Source: Hoplostethus atlanticus (taxonomy: Eukaryota; Chordata; Actinopteri; Trachichthyiformes; Trachichthyidae). From it: 64,000 bases of DNA. The stretch is from assembly GCA_034670405.1 (NCBI GenBank), contig JAXDDX010000044.1, forward strand, positions 719,001 through 783,000, in the 5' to 3' direction. The translations under genes were made by a program, and so were the position numbers. A model generated the notes under the pieces. That model made no database searches, had not been told where the DNA came from, and saw only the letters and a list, made by a program, of their open reading frames with translations. Positions 1 to 12,000 of this stretch are shown one piece after another; within the stretch, counting starts at the first letter, position 1; every line of letters starts with the position of its first letter.

Positions 1-197
1 TAATAATAATTTTTAAAAAATGCTTTAGGGGCAGTACAAGACTCTGGGATGGTAACAATTTATTCCCGGGGGGTTAACTATGAGGTTTCTACTGGGCTCT
101 TCCATTAGTATTCTGTAATCTGTATATTATGACAAAATTGACATTGAACTTAAGTGTTTATGAATGTTTTATTGTGCAAAACTGCACTGTATTAAAT

Positions 198-412
198 ATA
201 AATAGCACCTTATATGCAAACTTTTTTCTAAAATAGGTTCTGAACAATACAAAGAAATATAAAAAAATAAAAATAAACATAAAAATGTAAATTTCAAGTA
301 TTCCAATACTTCAAATAACTTCTACTGTATATAACAAAAACTTCAAAGGTTAGGCAACATGCCAAGAAAATAATTATAAAGATAAATAGCACATTATATG
401 CAAACTTTTTTC
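198..412. repeat. 31-bp direct repeat pair inside the hAT relic
   Basis: ATAAATAGCAC-TTATATGCAAAC followed by TTTTTT occurs at 198-228 and again at 382-412 with one mismatch. The second copy lies next to the transposase remnant, so the first is a local duplication. Confidence 0.7.
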
Positions 413-469
413 CAGTTTGGCTGAAGTGTTTTCGACCTGGCATCACATACCTCGGATCCAGTGTTTTGA

Positions 470-904
470 TCAATGCCTTAAACCTGTTTGTATAGGAACC
501 ATGTCCTTACATAGGTACTCCGTTATGGAATGTGTAATGTCCTTCCACCGCTTGCTTTTTTTGTCATACGGATAGCCACTGGAAAATGACTCGGCTAGCG
601 ACGTCTGCGTTGTGGTTTTTCGTTTAGCACCACTTGCGGAGGGACTGCTTGTCTGCGCGCATCCTAGTACTCTCTTCATACTCGCGGACATGTTTTGTTT
701 TGAGGTGATACCACCGCCGGCAACAACTCTTGCTCGACATTGCTTGCAGAGAATAGTTTTCTGCTCAAGGTCCGACTTTTTAAACCCAAACCACGTCCAG
801 ATGATGGACGAAGCACCTTTCTTTCTAACTAATTCTTCTTCTTTGTTTGCATCGGGAACGGGAGCTCCCGCATCATGCTCGCTGCCTTCCATTTCACCAT
901 GCAT
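470..904 (-). pseudogene. BED zinc-finger hAT transposase N-terminal fragment
   Basis: This 144-codon open stretch starts MHGEMEGSEHDAG. It contains the W..FGFKKSD-LEQKTILCKQC motif of BED-type fingers and the helical KRWKDIT-SITEYLCKDMVP segment found in ZBED/hAT proteins. It ends early because of a frame change. It is a decayed transposon gene, not a host gene. Confidence 0.75.
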
Positions 905-1369
905 CTTCAGAAAGCATGCGTCTGTTTACGTCGAAGTTTACGTTGCACTACTCACTTTTTCACATCGTCTTTTTCCACAAACTAGTTTATTATCTTTAAA
1001 TGGCAGCGCGCAGTTCGCTAGCTTTGTGTGTTATGTTTGTAAATGTGAAAAAGTATTTTTACATTCAAAGAGCCTAAAAGTAGCCTTCTACCGGTACATC
1101 CGGGAGAGTCAAATCTCTACCGTGGCACGGATTTCTACCGGTATACCGGTTCAACCGTTATACCGCCCACCCCTACACCAGCACGCCAAATAATTGGAAT
1201 TCAGTCGCCTAGTTGCAGCCCTCTGCATGCACGGTGCATTCTCCCATCACATGTGCAGCACAGATCATTCTCAGCACGCTATTGCAGGGCTATTGAGGCC
1301 ACAACCACACTACTTGAGGCCAAGGACCACATGCAACCAGGTCAGTTTTGATGATGTTACTGGGGTGAC

Positions 1370-1860
1370 TAAACACTCACAGGCCACTTTATTAGGTACA
1401 GCTATCTAGTACCGGGTAGGCCCTCTCTTTTCTCTCCAGAAGAGCCTGAATTCTTCGTGGCATGGATTCAACAAGGTGCCCTTCCGCACACCACTGTGGT
1501 AAAGAGCTGCTATTTGAGAATTTGTGGCCTGTTAACTTGAACAAGTCTGTCCATTCCCCTCTGATCTCTCTCATTAACAAGGTGTTTTTGGCTCACAGGA
1601 TGTTTTTTGTTTATCGCACCATTCTCTGTAAACTCTAGAGACTGTAAGTGTGTGAAAATCCCAAGAGGGCAGCTGTTTATGAGAAGCTGGAACCACCACA
1701 CCACGGTCAAAGTTGCTTAGATCACGCATCTTGCCCATTCTAATGTTTGGTCAAACAAAAAACTAAACCCCTTCACCATGTCTGCATGCTTTAAATACTG
1801 AGTGGCGCCACATGATTCACTTTTGGAGGAGCAGGCTGAAGTGGCCGGTGAGTGTACTTG
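1370..1860 (-). mobile_element. Internally deleted Tc1-like transposon
   Basis: Inverted ends CACTCACAGGCCACTTTATT (about 1374) and AAGTGGCCGGTGAGTG (about 1841) match the termini of a family very common in fish genomes. Only about 490 bp remain of an element of roughly 1.2-1.3 kb. On the minus strand the remains of the transposase helix-turn-helix region can be read: NERDQRGMDRLVQVNRPQ and SLEFTENGAINKKHPV. Sequences near both ends of the original are kept and the catalytic DDE part is gone. Confidence 0.8.
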
Positions 1861-1964
1861 TCCTATGGTATTTAATTGATCTAGTTTCTTCTGCCTTCTT
1901 GTACAAATTGTTAATATTTATGTCTGCATATGACAAGGTAAATACAGCTAGTATAAATAACCCC

Positions 1965-2050
1965 AACATTTCCAGTTTATCCCGTTAATTCCCGTTAATT
2001 CCCATGGAAAGTCACCACCTTTGAAAATTAGGGGAATTTTGCAACCCACA
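1965..2050. repeat. Short repeat of CCCGTTAATT words, class unknown
   Basis: The decamer CCCGTTAATT occurs twice in tandem (1980-2002), followed by CCCATGGAAAGT. It looks like a piece of a dispersed repeat, but I cannot name the family. Confidence 0.3.
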
Positions 2051-3315
2051 CACCCTGTACACACCACCTCCTAGAGGAGAACTATCCATTACACTAATGC
2101 CATTATCCCAGGGTCAAACCTAAACCACTTGCCAACCACCACAATGAACCAAGGTCAAATGTTTACGAACCTTACACGGCTTTCTCCCGTGTCTAACCTG
2201 CACCTTGTGGGTGCTTGGCAGGGCGGTAATAGGGCTGGGAAACAGATGTGTTACTGTCACTCCTAAACAAGAAGGCAATCTCATAAAGCTATGTTGTGAG
2301 TGTGAGCGCAGTATTCAGCACCTTGAAGGTACAGTCAGTCAGTCAGGCAGCAGAGATATTTTATGTCACCTTGTGGAGGAGTGGGGGAGGTAAGGGGACA
2401 AACAAAGAATAACAAACCTGTTATTCACATGGGGGGGCTTGGCTGGGAGAGATGTGAAGCAGTGAGAGAGATGAACAACGGATGGAGGTCTAATGGATTT
2501 ATGTGTGAAGTGAACCTGCGGAGCTGCTGTAATTCTATCTATTTCCCCTCCGCTTCACTCTTCTATTTCTGTTTTGGCACGTTTTACCCCGGCTGTTCAG
2601 TTGTCCTGTTGGCTTCAGCTTGATAGTGTACTTACTAGTCACAGAACTGGCAAGTATTCTTCCAAGCCTCTTTGTTCTGCTGAGCGGGTCTCAATGGAGG
2701 CAGTAGCGAATGTGTTTCCTTTTATTATAGCTAAGTGTTTAATATGTTTGTTTTGTTGTTTTCATTCTACAACCTTAGATAACTAGTTATTTTAGTATAG
2801 CATGGGCCAGAGGAAAACGCTCTTTCCCCCCATGTTTTTACACCAATTTCTTCAGCATAGTAGTCTTACAATTACTATGGTATCCAGAGTGGCAACTCTT
2901 TATAGTTTGTGATGTTTGAAGTCTCTACCAGTACATGGAGCTAAAAGGGACCTTAGTGGACTTAATCCCTGCATTATCTGGAGCCCTTTTGACTCCAATC
3001 AATAACCAGATTTTTTGGTTAAGGCTATAATGTTTTGTATTTTAACTCAATTTGAGATTTATTTTTTTTGTTACTAAATTATGTTACTAAATAGATTTTT
3101 TTCTAGCGCTTTTATTTGATAAATATATCTAATTTGTGTCCCTCTGGCTCCAAGCCCTTCACTCAGCTTACATGAATCCTGAATAACAGGCAGTATGTGT
3201 TGAGTATTGAGCTTTGAATGGCAACGCCAATGTGTGTGTTTTTCTCTAAAAAGGGTTGTAATGTGTGCATCTGTCCAGGATTGCTCCTGATGGTGGGATG
3301 GTCTGGCCAACCAGC

Positions 3316-3316
<1 letters not shown>

Positions 3317-3368
<52 letters not shown>
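3317..3368. repeat. (AC)26 microsatellite
   Basis: Uninterrupted dinucleotide run of 52 bases. Confidence 0.97.
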
Positions 3369-3370
<2 letters not shown>

Positions 3371-3457
3371 ACATACAGGCACACGAAGACCCACATATCC
3401 AGGCACACACACACACGGCAAACATGTGAACACACATGAAAGCATGCAGACATTCAA

Positions 3458-3500
3458 ACACACACACACACACACACACAGACATATATATATATATATA
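3458..3500. repeat. Compound (CA)n(TA)n microsatellite
   Basis: A CA run to 3480 is followed after a few bases by a TA run to 3500. Confidence 0.95.
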
Positions 3501-4132
3501 CAAAAATACTCACAGCAGCTGCAGCTGCCGTCTGGAGGACTGCAGCTCATTACCATGGTACCTGAGGCTTATAGCAGAACTAGGGGTTTCCCTGTGAGAG
3601 AGAGAGAGTGGGAGAGCTACGGCTCCAAAAACATCCAACCGGGCATAGCTTACAACTCGCTTTTGCACGATCATGGTTTCACCGTGCGTGCCATTTCCCC
3701 CTCCTGGTTTCGTTAATTAAACACTACAATGATGCACCGCAAATCCAATTAAGTCAAAAAGGAAAATGCTCGTCCCCAGATGAAAAACAAGGCGTCTCCA
3801 GTTCAAACAGTGTTAACTACTAACTAGCCCATGACAGATGGATAAAAAGCTGAAAGGAGATCGGGGGGTAAAAAAGCACCTGGGAGAGAGAGGAGACGCA
3901 GATGGAATCTCCTCCTCGCACAAAGAGGGAGGACTCTGGGAAATTGAGACCGCAGAAGGTGAATGGGCTCATAATGAAACTCTCAGGGCTGACAATACAC
4001 GACAAACACACCACATGCCGGCGACAGCAAGAGACACAAAACAATCAAAAACCCAGGCACGCATGCAGGTTGGCAAGAATGCACATCTCATAAACAAACA
4101 CATTTCTCAGTCTCCATTTCTGTCTCTTTCTC

Positions 4133-4184
4133 AACACACACACACACGCACATACACACACGCACACACACACACACACACACG
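4133..4184. repeat. Interrupted CA microsatellite
   Basis: CA repeat with CG and TA interruptions, which suggests an older tract. Confidence 0.95.
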
Positions 4185-4389
4185 CAGGACTGGAGTAAAA
4201 GTCCACTCAGATAGCTTCCATTTAAGCGTTACATTTAATTCCACTGTTGCTGACTGAGGAAGTAAAGCCAATGTTGATGTGCGTATGGTCTCCGTGGCGA
4301 TGAGGGTCACTGATGGTATTGGCTCAGCCGATGATGAGATAAGGGGATGATGCATGAGCCCGCCAGATGTAGCCAAAAACTAGAGCTGG

Positions 4390-5020
4390 ACTTTCTCCAC
4401 TGCACCCCTCCTCCCTGCCTCCTCCTCCTCTCCCTCTCTCTCTCTATTCTCTCCCTCTCCCATGCCCCCTCCCCCCCCCCCCCCTCTCTCTCTCTCTACT
4501 CAAACACAAACAGACACACACACACAGAGAAAGAGGAGAGCGAGCGAGAGAGGAGAACTGCAGCGGCACGATGGAGATATTCTGTGTGCGTGTCCTCTGT
4601 CGCTGAGGCGCCCGGAGTTCAGCCACAGTGTGGATGGGACTGTGTGTGTGTGTGTTGTTGAGTGCGTGTGTGTGTGTGAGTGAGTGAGAGCCCCTGCCAC
4701 CGCCATACAAAGGAAAGGAGAGCAGAGCACAGGAGAGCGGGGTGGAGAGGAGGAAAAGGGGGGAGTGTTGACTCTGACTGGGGCTTAGAGGAATCTCAAA
4801 TCTCACACCACTGGATCGGAGGACGCCGATGTGCAACAACTACTCCAACTACTGCTGCTGCTCCGTCTGCGTACTGCCCGCCCGCCTGCCCTCCTAACTT
4901 CTGCCATGGCATAGCCTCCTCTTCCAGCTTGCCTCTAATCCGCTGAGGGAACGGACATGCACAGGCACAACGGGGGATCTAGGCTATCTCGTCCTTCACG
5001 TCAGTAATTCACAGTCTGAG
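4390..5020 (+). promoter_or_regulatory. insyn2a: INSYN2A promoter region and 5' UTR exon (start uncertain)
   Basis: The stretch is CT-rich then GA/CpG-richer, and it ends at a perfect donor, CTGAG|GTGAGT, at 5020/5021. It is the best candidate for the non-coding first exon of INSYN2A, whose first coding exon begins only 5 nt before its ATG and so needs an upstream exon. No TATA box stands out. Several upstream ATGs occur. One opens a 16-codon reading frame at 4957-5007 that closes inside the exon. The transcription start cannot be placed from sequence alone; a position after the CT tract around 4500 is likely. Confidence 0.6.
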
Positions 5021-5995
5021 GTGAGTCGCTCCTCTCCTCTCCTGTCCTCTCCTCCATTTCACCTCTCAGTCACAGCAGCTGCATGGGGGGGAAAGTCTAT
5101 TCAAATAACCTCTGGAGGGGAAATCCGAGGGATCTGCTCGCTCTGTGGGACTGAGCCCGGGATAAACCATCGGGAATGTTTTTCGCTAAAGATTGTCCCT
5201 TTTTAGCCGCGTGATCAAATATGGAAAAAAAAACGTGGCAGATGAAAGGAGAGATTTGTCAGATTTGATTTTGTGCTTAGTTGCTCAGCTGCTGTGGAAT
5301 GTGCTGCTGCCGAGTTTCAGGGGAAATTCTTGCAGTGAAAAAAGTAAAATAAATATATAAATAATAAAATTAAAATAAAATAAATAAATAAATAATGTGT
5401 GTCTCAGGTGAAGTTGAAAAGGGGACTTCCATTAAAAACAAAATAATATTTGTTTATCAGATTTATCAGGTGAATTTTGTGTTTGCCAGAGGATTTTGTT
5501 TCAGACCTGACTGCCTCAGCACATAGCCGGAACAGTGCTTGCGTACAAGGGCTCACATGATGCTGCATTTCCTCACAGTTACGCAGCTGAGCAGTGGTTT
5601 ACATAAACCACACATATCTAAAACTAAATATATATATATATATATGCACCATCTGAATTGTTGTGCTGTTGGCCCCTGTGTGGAGGCAGGGACAGTGTTG
5701 TATGGAAGAGCAGGAGGCTTGCAGTGGAGAGGAATACATAACGAGAGCTGTGCATCAGGCAGTTGACTGCATCTGATGAGGGACCTTAACTGTGGAGTAA
5801 TCTAGATTAATGGATTGGGTGAAACCACCATCTCCTTACAGAATACTGGGGCAGAGTGTGTGTGTGTGTGTGTAGCCAAATGTTGTCTCCAATCACTAAA
5901 CAGTAAAAGAGAGTGAGAGAGCGAGAGACAGAGAGGATGGGTTGTCTGGAATAGATCTTGATTGTCCTTCAATTGCCACACAGAGAGCATGTCAT

Positions 5996-6123
5996 TCTCT
6001 CTCTCTCTCCCTCTCTCTCTCTCCCCTCTCTCTCCCCCTCTCTCTCCCTCTCTCTCTCCCTCTCTCTCCCCCTCTCTCTCCCTCTCTCTCTCCCTCTCTC
6101 TCTCTCCCCCTCCCCCCCCCCCT
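5996..6123. repeat. Long CT-rich tract, CTCTCCC units
   Basis: About 128 nt of almost pure pyrimidine with a repeating CTCTCTCC/CCCTCTCT pattern, ending in poly-C. It could form triplex or H-DNA and tends to be an assembly trouble spot. It lies about 1 kb after the INSYN2A first exon. Confidence 0.95.
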
Positions 6124-6711
6124 TCAAACCTATCTCACATCATCGCTCTGATACCGTCTCCCCTCTGCCCTATTTCACTTTCTACAGACACTGAGAGAAG
6201 GACTGAGGGGAAACAGATGAAGATAGATAGAGCGAGCGGAAAGGAGATTGTGTGTGAGAGAATGGAGAGAGAGGATATTACATTTACTTTCATTTCACAA
6301 TTGAAGGTAAAAACATTTATAATAATCCACACATGAATGTCTTGTGTATTTTACATTGTCAAGGACGTGTCACAGGCTTATTCCCACCATGGTCCTTGAT
6401 GTAAAAAGCTAAATAAAATGTAGGAGGAAGGCAAATGAGAGTAGGAAGTAAGCTTGAAAAATTGCATGTCCCCCCCCCCCCATTCCTTCATCTATCACTC
6501 CCTCCACCCGGCCCTCCCCCTTTCCTCCAGCCTTTTTGCTGCCTCAGTGAGAACTGGGCATGGCGGCCCAGGAGGAATGGGGCATGCTGGCCTGCCGCTT
6601 CAAAGCTAATCTTAATTTTTAGGAATCAGTGAAATCAGCCGGTAAAAGCTCTGGAGGGAAAGAAAAGGAAGACAGTCGGCAGTCTGGATCACCACCTTGC
6701 CCCCCCCACAC

Positions 6712-6742
<31 letters not shown>

Positions 6743-7368
6743 ACTGCGAATACAGAGATACACGAAGATGGCAATGTAGTACAAAACTACAACAAAGCTT
6801 TCAGACACATAAAAAATAAATGGAGTGCACACAAGAGAGGGGATGGGTAGAGGACACAGCAGGGAGACAACAAACGAGTAGGCCTGAGCAGCAGACTACA
6901 CAAATGCATTTTGGGGGGGGGATGTGCTTTGCATGACATCTGACTCCTTGGAGCGAGTGAGGGAAGGGATGAGGAAGAGAGCGAGGAACGAGGGCGAGCA
7001 CTGGGTTTTACGAACGAATGCCTCCCGTGGCCCCCGCTTGCTGGGAGTGATGCTCATTCATCCAGAAAACAAATTGCTCTCCTATACAAGAACGACTGCT
7101 TTTGGAAAAAGCCAGATGTTACCTTTCATGTGGTAATGGGATTATTCATTAAGAGTCTGAGTTTTTTTCCTCCAGCACAACAACAACGAGCGGTTGAGGT
7201 GAGGCGTGTGTCTGTGTATGTCTGATGCATACTGAAGGACACATTTCACACCTGAGCCCACCTGGCTGTTGCTGCCTGTGTGCACTGGTGTGTGTGTGTG
7301 TGTGTGTGTTCCCCTCTGCTTTGCTGCACAGTCCCAGCCGGCTGGGGTACCACCGGGCTCACACCACT

Positions 7369-7382
7369 GGGGGGGGGGGGGG
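7369..7382. repeat. Poly-G run (14 G)
   Basis: Homopolymer run near a (GT)11 tract at 7288-7309; length is likely uncertain in any assembly. Confidence 0.9.
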
Positions 7383-7494
7383 TACGGTGGTAAAGGGAGG
7401 GGGTGGATACTGTAGGGTTATGGAAGAGTTATCAGTCCTGTAACTTTTACTCACATGTTAGAATTTCTTTCAAACACTGCATTTTTTTGTGATC

Positions 7495-7655
7495 CTCTAT
7501 CGATCCCTCCACGGGGGGGATGGTCAGAGGGACAAGCCCCCCTGGAGCTGGTAGGGGTTCAGTGTCTTACTCAAGGACTCTTCAGTAGGGAGGACGGGCC
7601 CTCTAGTTGAAAGATGGTCTCTCTATTCACTACGCCACCCTGCTGCCCCAAATAT
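7495..7655 (-). mobile_element. tRNA-derived SINE, reverse orientation
   Basis: Read on the minus strand it begins GGGGCAGCAGGGTGGCGTAG, with TGAATAGAGAGACC following, a degenerate A-box region. It continues to CCTTGAGTAAGACACTGAAC, a core shared with other copies in this window. The B box is not clear. Ends are approximate. Confidence 0.6.
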
Positions 7656-7741
7656 CCTTCAAAATCATAAAGCTGTGTCAGCTGTGTCCAAAACAATTTA
7701 AAGACTGACCCCAGACATGGAGAGCAGGAACTGGTTGGTCT

Positions 7742-7905
7742 TAATAGTGTGGGAAGGGAGGCCCAGTGGCTGAGACTGACCTGTAACTGAAAGGTGACAG
7801 GTTTGATCACCTCAATAGCCTTTTGTGTCCTTGAGCAAGACACCGAATCCCTCCCCTGGTCCAGACAAGTGCTGAAAGCCTAAAATGTAATACTGTAAAT
7901 GTATT
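7742..7905 (+). mobile_element. tRNA-derived SINE, forward orientation
   Basis: It has an A-box-like GTGGCTGAGAC, a B-box-like GGTTTGATCACC, and the core GTGTCCTTGAGCAAGACACC. It lies head to head with a related copy about 90 bp upstream. Confidence 0.65.
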
Positions 7906-9036
7906 ATCTGACAGTATCACTGATACTTACAGATATTTGATGATCCTAGCAACTCCTGCACACTGGGGAACGCATTTGCACTGACTTTTTTGTGCTGTGC
8001 ATATTTCATATTCCTCATTGAAAAAAAAAAAATTCTTGAAATGAAAACTTTTGTGCAGACCTTTGATTACATGGCAACTTCCCATAGACGGCCTCCCACT
8101 CCACAATGGCTTTACCAATTACATTCATGAGATTCAGCGAAACTGACAATATGATACATCTCACAGACAAGAGAGGATGGCTTTTGCCGTCTCTCTTCCC
8201 CATGTCCCCGTCTATTCATGGCTCCTTTTCCGTGGCTTTGCCTTCCCTCTCTATCTCCGTCTATTTTACTCACTTTCAATTCTCCTCCATCCAAGCACAG
8301 TAAGATTTCTTTCCCTTTCTCTCTTTCTCCTTGCACCTGTTTATTCTAGTCCCTTTCTCTCCTTTTACCATCCAAGCAGCTGTGTGTGTGTGTGTGTGTG
8401 TGTGCTAGGGAAGACTAGGAGGAATCTGAGAGCAGCAGGGGAGTTCTCTAGTTACCCATCAGCTTTGAAACCTCAGCATGACTATGAGGCAAAAAGAGAG
8501 AGAGTGAGACAGAGAGGGAAAGCAGGAGAGGGAAAGAGAATGAGAGAAAAAAGAGAGAGATATGATGTTCTGTAGAGAGACAAGCAGAGGAAGGGAGAGT
8601 GTGATCTGGTGCATTCTGATTAGAGCAGGCAGCCTCTGCAGCACACGCTTCCCTGAGATCTGATCTCTATCTAGCCCCTGTGTTCGGTGACGTATGGATT
8701 ACAGGCTCACTGTGAATTCATCAAGCACCCCAGAGCCCACCTGGGGATTAGGCATCGCACACATAGCCAACTAACTACAGCGCCAAGGAAAATTACTGCA
8801 GACGTGGAGAATTAGTGAGGAAAACGAACAAGCCCACAAAGTCCAAAGGCAATCGACAAAACAAAATAGGAAGACCTACATGAAGTAGCGGCACACTGAA
8901 CTGTAGCACGGTGGTATGCTGGTGTCATATGCAGTAGGAGATGATGACAAAAGTACCGATGGTGACTCGTGTACATCCTGGAGTTAGTGCTTTGCCTTAT
9001 AAAACCCTCAGTGGAAAAAGTCTTGCAGTGAAACTC

Positions 9037-9054
9037 CAGTCTCTCTCTCTCTCG

Positions 9055-9085
<31 letters not shown>

Positions 9086-9086
9086 G
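9037..9086. repeat. Compound CT/CA microsatellite
   Basis: A CTCTCT run is followed directly by a CACACA run, about 50 nt together. Confidence 0.95.
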
Positions 9087-12000
9087 ACACACACCTAGAA
9101 GCAATAAATGGATGGGAAAAGACATAACATTCGTCAAAATGCAGCTGTATCTTAAAAGCTGTACATATGGTAGAAACTCAACATCCTGATCCTATGGATT
9201 AACAGCAAATCTGATTGGATTGAAATGTGACGGGGGCGGAGCATGTTGCAGTCTCCTCTCTTAACGAGTGAATCACTACGTTGCTTTAAACAAACAAGTC
9301 CCTGGTATTATTTGGCCATTACTGTAATATCTCTTAGATCGTAATGATCCCAAACCCAATCTTGAAAATGGCGCTTGGTAACAGTGGAGTGATCCATGAT
9401 GAGTGAGCAACAATTACTAGAAACACAATCCCTTAAAACCCCTGTGGCTTCCACCGGCCCTCCGTCTTACAGCATTAAGCTACCATTAAGTGACAAAGGA
9501 TTTGCTGCATTTGGTGTCGGCCTAATGTACTGCTGCTATCCCTCAACGCTGTCCTGCACCGTCGATCACTCAGCTATATATATATATACACACCCTCACA
9601 TCATACCCTGCTCGCTCACACACCCACACCAACAGCTGACCTTACCTACACAATCTAAACTACTAGCCTCCTTATCTTTTAACTGTATAATCAATGTGTT
9701 CTTGAGAGACAGATCAAAGACTTTCCAAAACACTACTAAGCCCCATGTAATTATGAGCAGAAGCTGACAGAGGAGAGGCGAGGGGGGGGGGAAACAAAAC
9801 AAGAGTAGATAAAGCTGGATTACAGTGGGGCTTGGCACTTCCACAAGTGTGATGATACTGCCGTGCTCATTTGTTCAGGCAGCATCTGAGGCCACGCTGA
9901 GCCATAATAATGTACAACTGTCGCAATCAGAGAGCGGGAATTTGCCGCTGATCACACGGCACAAGGGCAGACTTCAGGCCCACTTTGCCCGTAATGGAAA
10001 AACACAATGCCGGGCTGCATACGCTTTCCTGTGATTTCACTCAGTAAATAACACACAGAGCCAAGCTGTCATTGTGCATTTTGAGGGGGGCAAGGACCTT
10101 GAAATAACAGAGTTTCGGCCCAAGTGCACCATCCACCCCATAATTGCGGCGCATAACTTCTAAAAGCATGTCACTGTTTTATTTGAACAGGGTGGTGCCG
10201 GGCATATTTATGACTGCAGAGCTTATGACTGGGGTATCTTTGTTGTAAAGCTGTCAATCATAACAGTTGAGTACAGTGAGTATAAATTAAGTGAAACATT
10301 AAGTAATGTAGGTAATGGAAATTAAGCTCCTGAAACAATAATTTCAACGTTCTAACGAGAAAGGCTGTCAAGGTTGGTGGTGTTAATTGATATGTAGGGC
10401 CACATTTCCAGGGTGACGAATTCACTGGGTTTGTGATCCACGTATTAATTATTTTCCCCTCGGGTGGAGCAGAAGCGATAATGCAAAAAGTAGTCAGGCT
10501 TGAACTCATCGTAAACATTAAAACCCCAGGTTGAGCTAGGACACTGAAGTTTCTACCTCTTAAAGGTTTTCACCTCCAGCAACCAAAAGTTCAATTAGTC
10601 GCCTGCCATTCACAAAACCGCTGACTCATATACAAAATAACACAAGTGACGTGGACCCATTTACTCATTCATACGTTGTATTAAATGAGCATGTACTCGG
10701 AGCATCACAACCACTTCCATTAAAAGGATAATGAATTGCATTACTGCAGTGTTCTGGATTGTCCTTACAGCTCTCCAAAGAAGGGATGATTTAGCAGAGG
10801 AAATCTTCACGAGGGGCTGCGGTGCTTAACAGGCTCTCATGCCCACTCATCATGGTGGAAACGCACTTGTTTGATTAGTGCAAATTGTTCTACTGGATGT
10901 GACGGCGTGTGCTCAGGTCAAATCTCCGACCTACAAAGTGACCCACCATGCCAGTGTGGTGGCTGATGAGTGTGCTGCGCCTCTGAAAGAAGGTCAGACG
11001 TGAACAGGAATTCTGTCATGTGCAAATGGACTTCCTGTGAGGGCTGTTTTTAGTCTCTGCCATTGGGTAGCAATAGTAGGTCAGTTCACTTCACTAAACT
11101 TGCCCCTAAAATAAGAAATCAGGGGCGTCCTAAACAGGGGCAGTTGCCGTGGCCGAGTCATGTTGTTTATGCAGGAGGCCGGAGGGTGGTGTTCCAGCCC
11201 GAGGCCAGATACGAGATGCTGCCACAGTCACCCCGACCCAAACACAATGGAGAGCAAATCAGATCTGTGAAGGCCAGGGACACATCATTCACCCTGCAGT
11301 GTTGACACGTCAAACGTGATCAGACTTAAATTGGGACCAGATACAATACCATGAAACTGTATGCATTCTGCGGCTCGTGTTTAAGGGGAGGGAGAGTAAA
11401 AGGGCAAGGGTACGATGAGAAGAAATATCGCTGCTTAGTGCGTGCCACAAAATGGATGCGGCTGTTTGCACTGAATCCCTCTTCTATTATCTGATGAGTT
11501 ATAATATGCTGGTTCTGTTGATTATATAACCAGATGTAAATTTGGACACTATGTTTAATTCTGGGCTCTGCTTATAACGTATAAGTGTTCACACTGTCAA
11601 CACTGACCTCATTTGCAGAGTGGAAGCAGGGTAACAGTTTAATCTCTTATTCAAAATGTCATCCAGTGAGCAAACATGGGGAGGACATAGAGAGTGATGG
11701 AGCAGGAGAGTGTGGCCATGCTGGTGAATAGATAATAGCCTAGGCATCCACATAAATATCACAAAGTCAAAGGAAAAAATATCTCTGTTGCTATGATACA
11801 ATTAGTTTTAAACGCTGCATAGCCACGGCAATAATTGGAAAATGAGTTTTGTGGCTTGCGCTATACGTAACTAATAGTAGTAGTAGTAGTAATTCTCCCT
11901 TTCACATGATTACATGGCTCTTCTTACTACGCTCTCACAGCTCAATCAACTTCAGAGAGTTTCAGGAGGGATCACCTGCACACAATGCAAGGTCCTGACC

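Larger units (their letters stand above)
1..1175 (-). mobile_element. hAT transposon relic with BED-finger transposase fragment
   Basis: The right end at 1175 reads, on the minus strand, TAGGGGTGGGCGGTATAACG, a hAT-type terminal repeat, followed by a block with repeated ACCGGT words. Inside, 470-904 (minus) encodes an N-terminal transposase piece: a BED-finger start (SIIWTWFGFKKSD, CKQC) and KRWKDITHSITEYLCKDM. The expected histidine pair of the BED finger is missing. Beyond 470 the typical LIKTLDPRYVMPGRKHFSQ continues in another frame, so the gene is broken and most of the catalytic part is absent. The other terminus was not seen and probably lies outside the window or is lost. Confidence 0.75.
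2051..4389. other. Gene-free sequence upstream of INSYN2A
   Basis: No coding signal was recognised. It contains long CA runs at 3317-3368 and 3458-3480, a TA run at 3484-3500, and a CA-rich stretch at 4133-4184. Open frames over these runs are low-complexity only. Confidence 0.6.

Noticed and set aside
3074-3556. Long open frames over the CA/GT runs (cysteine-valine or histidine-threonine repeats)
   Set aside because: They are translations of a dinucleotide repeat and have no start context, splice sites or family match. The same applies to frames at 4131-4839, 5942-6336, 34048-34556, 37413-37710 and 38992-39269.
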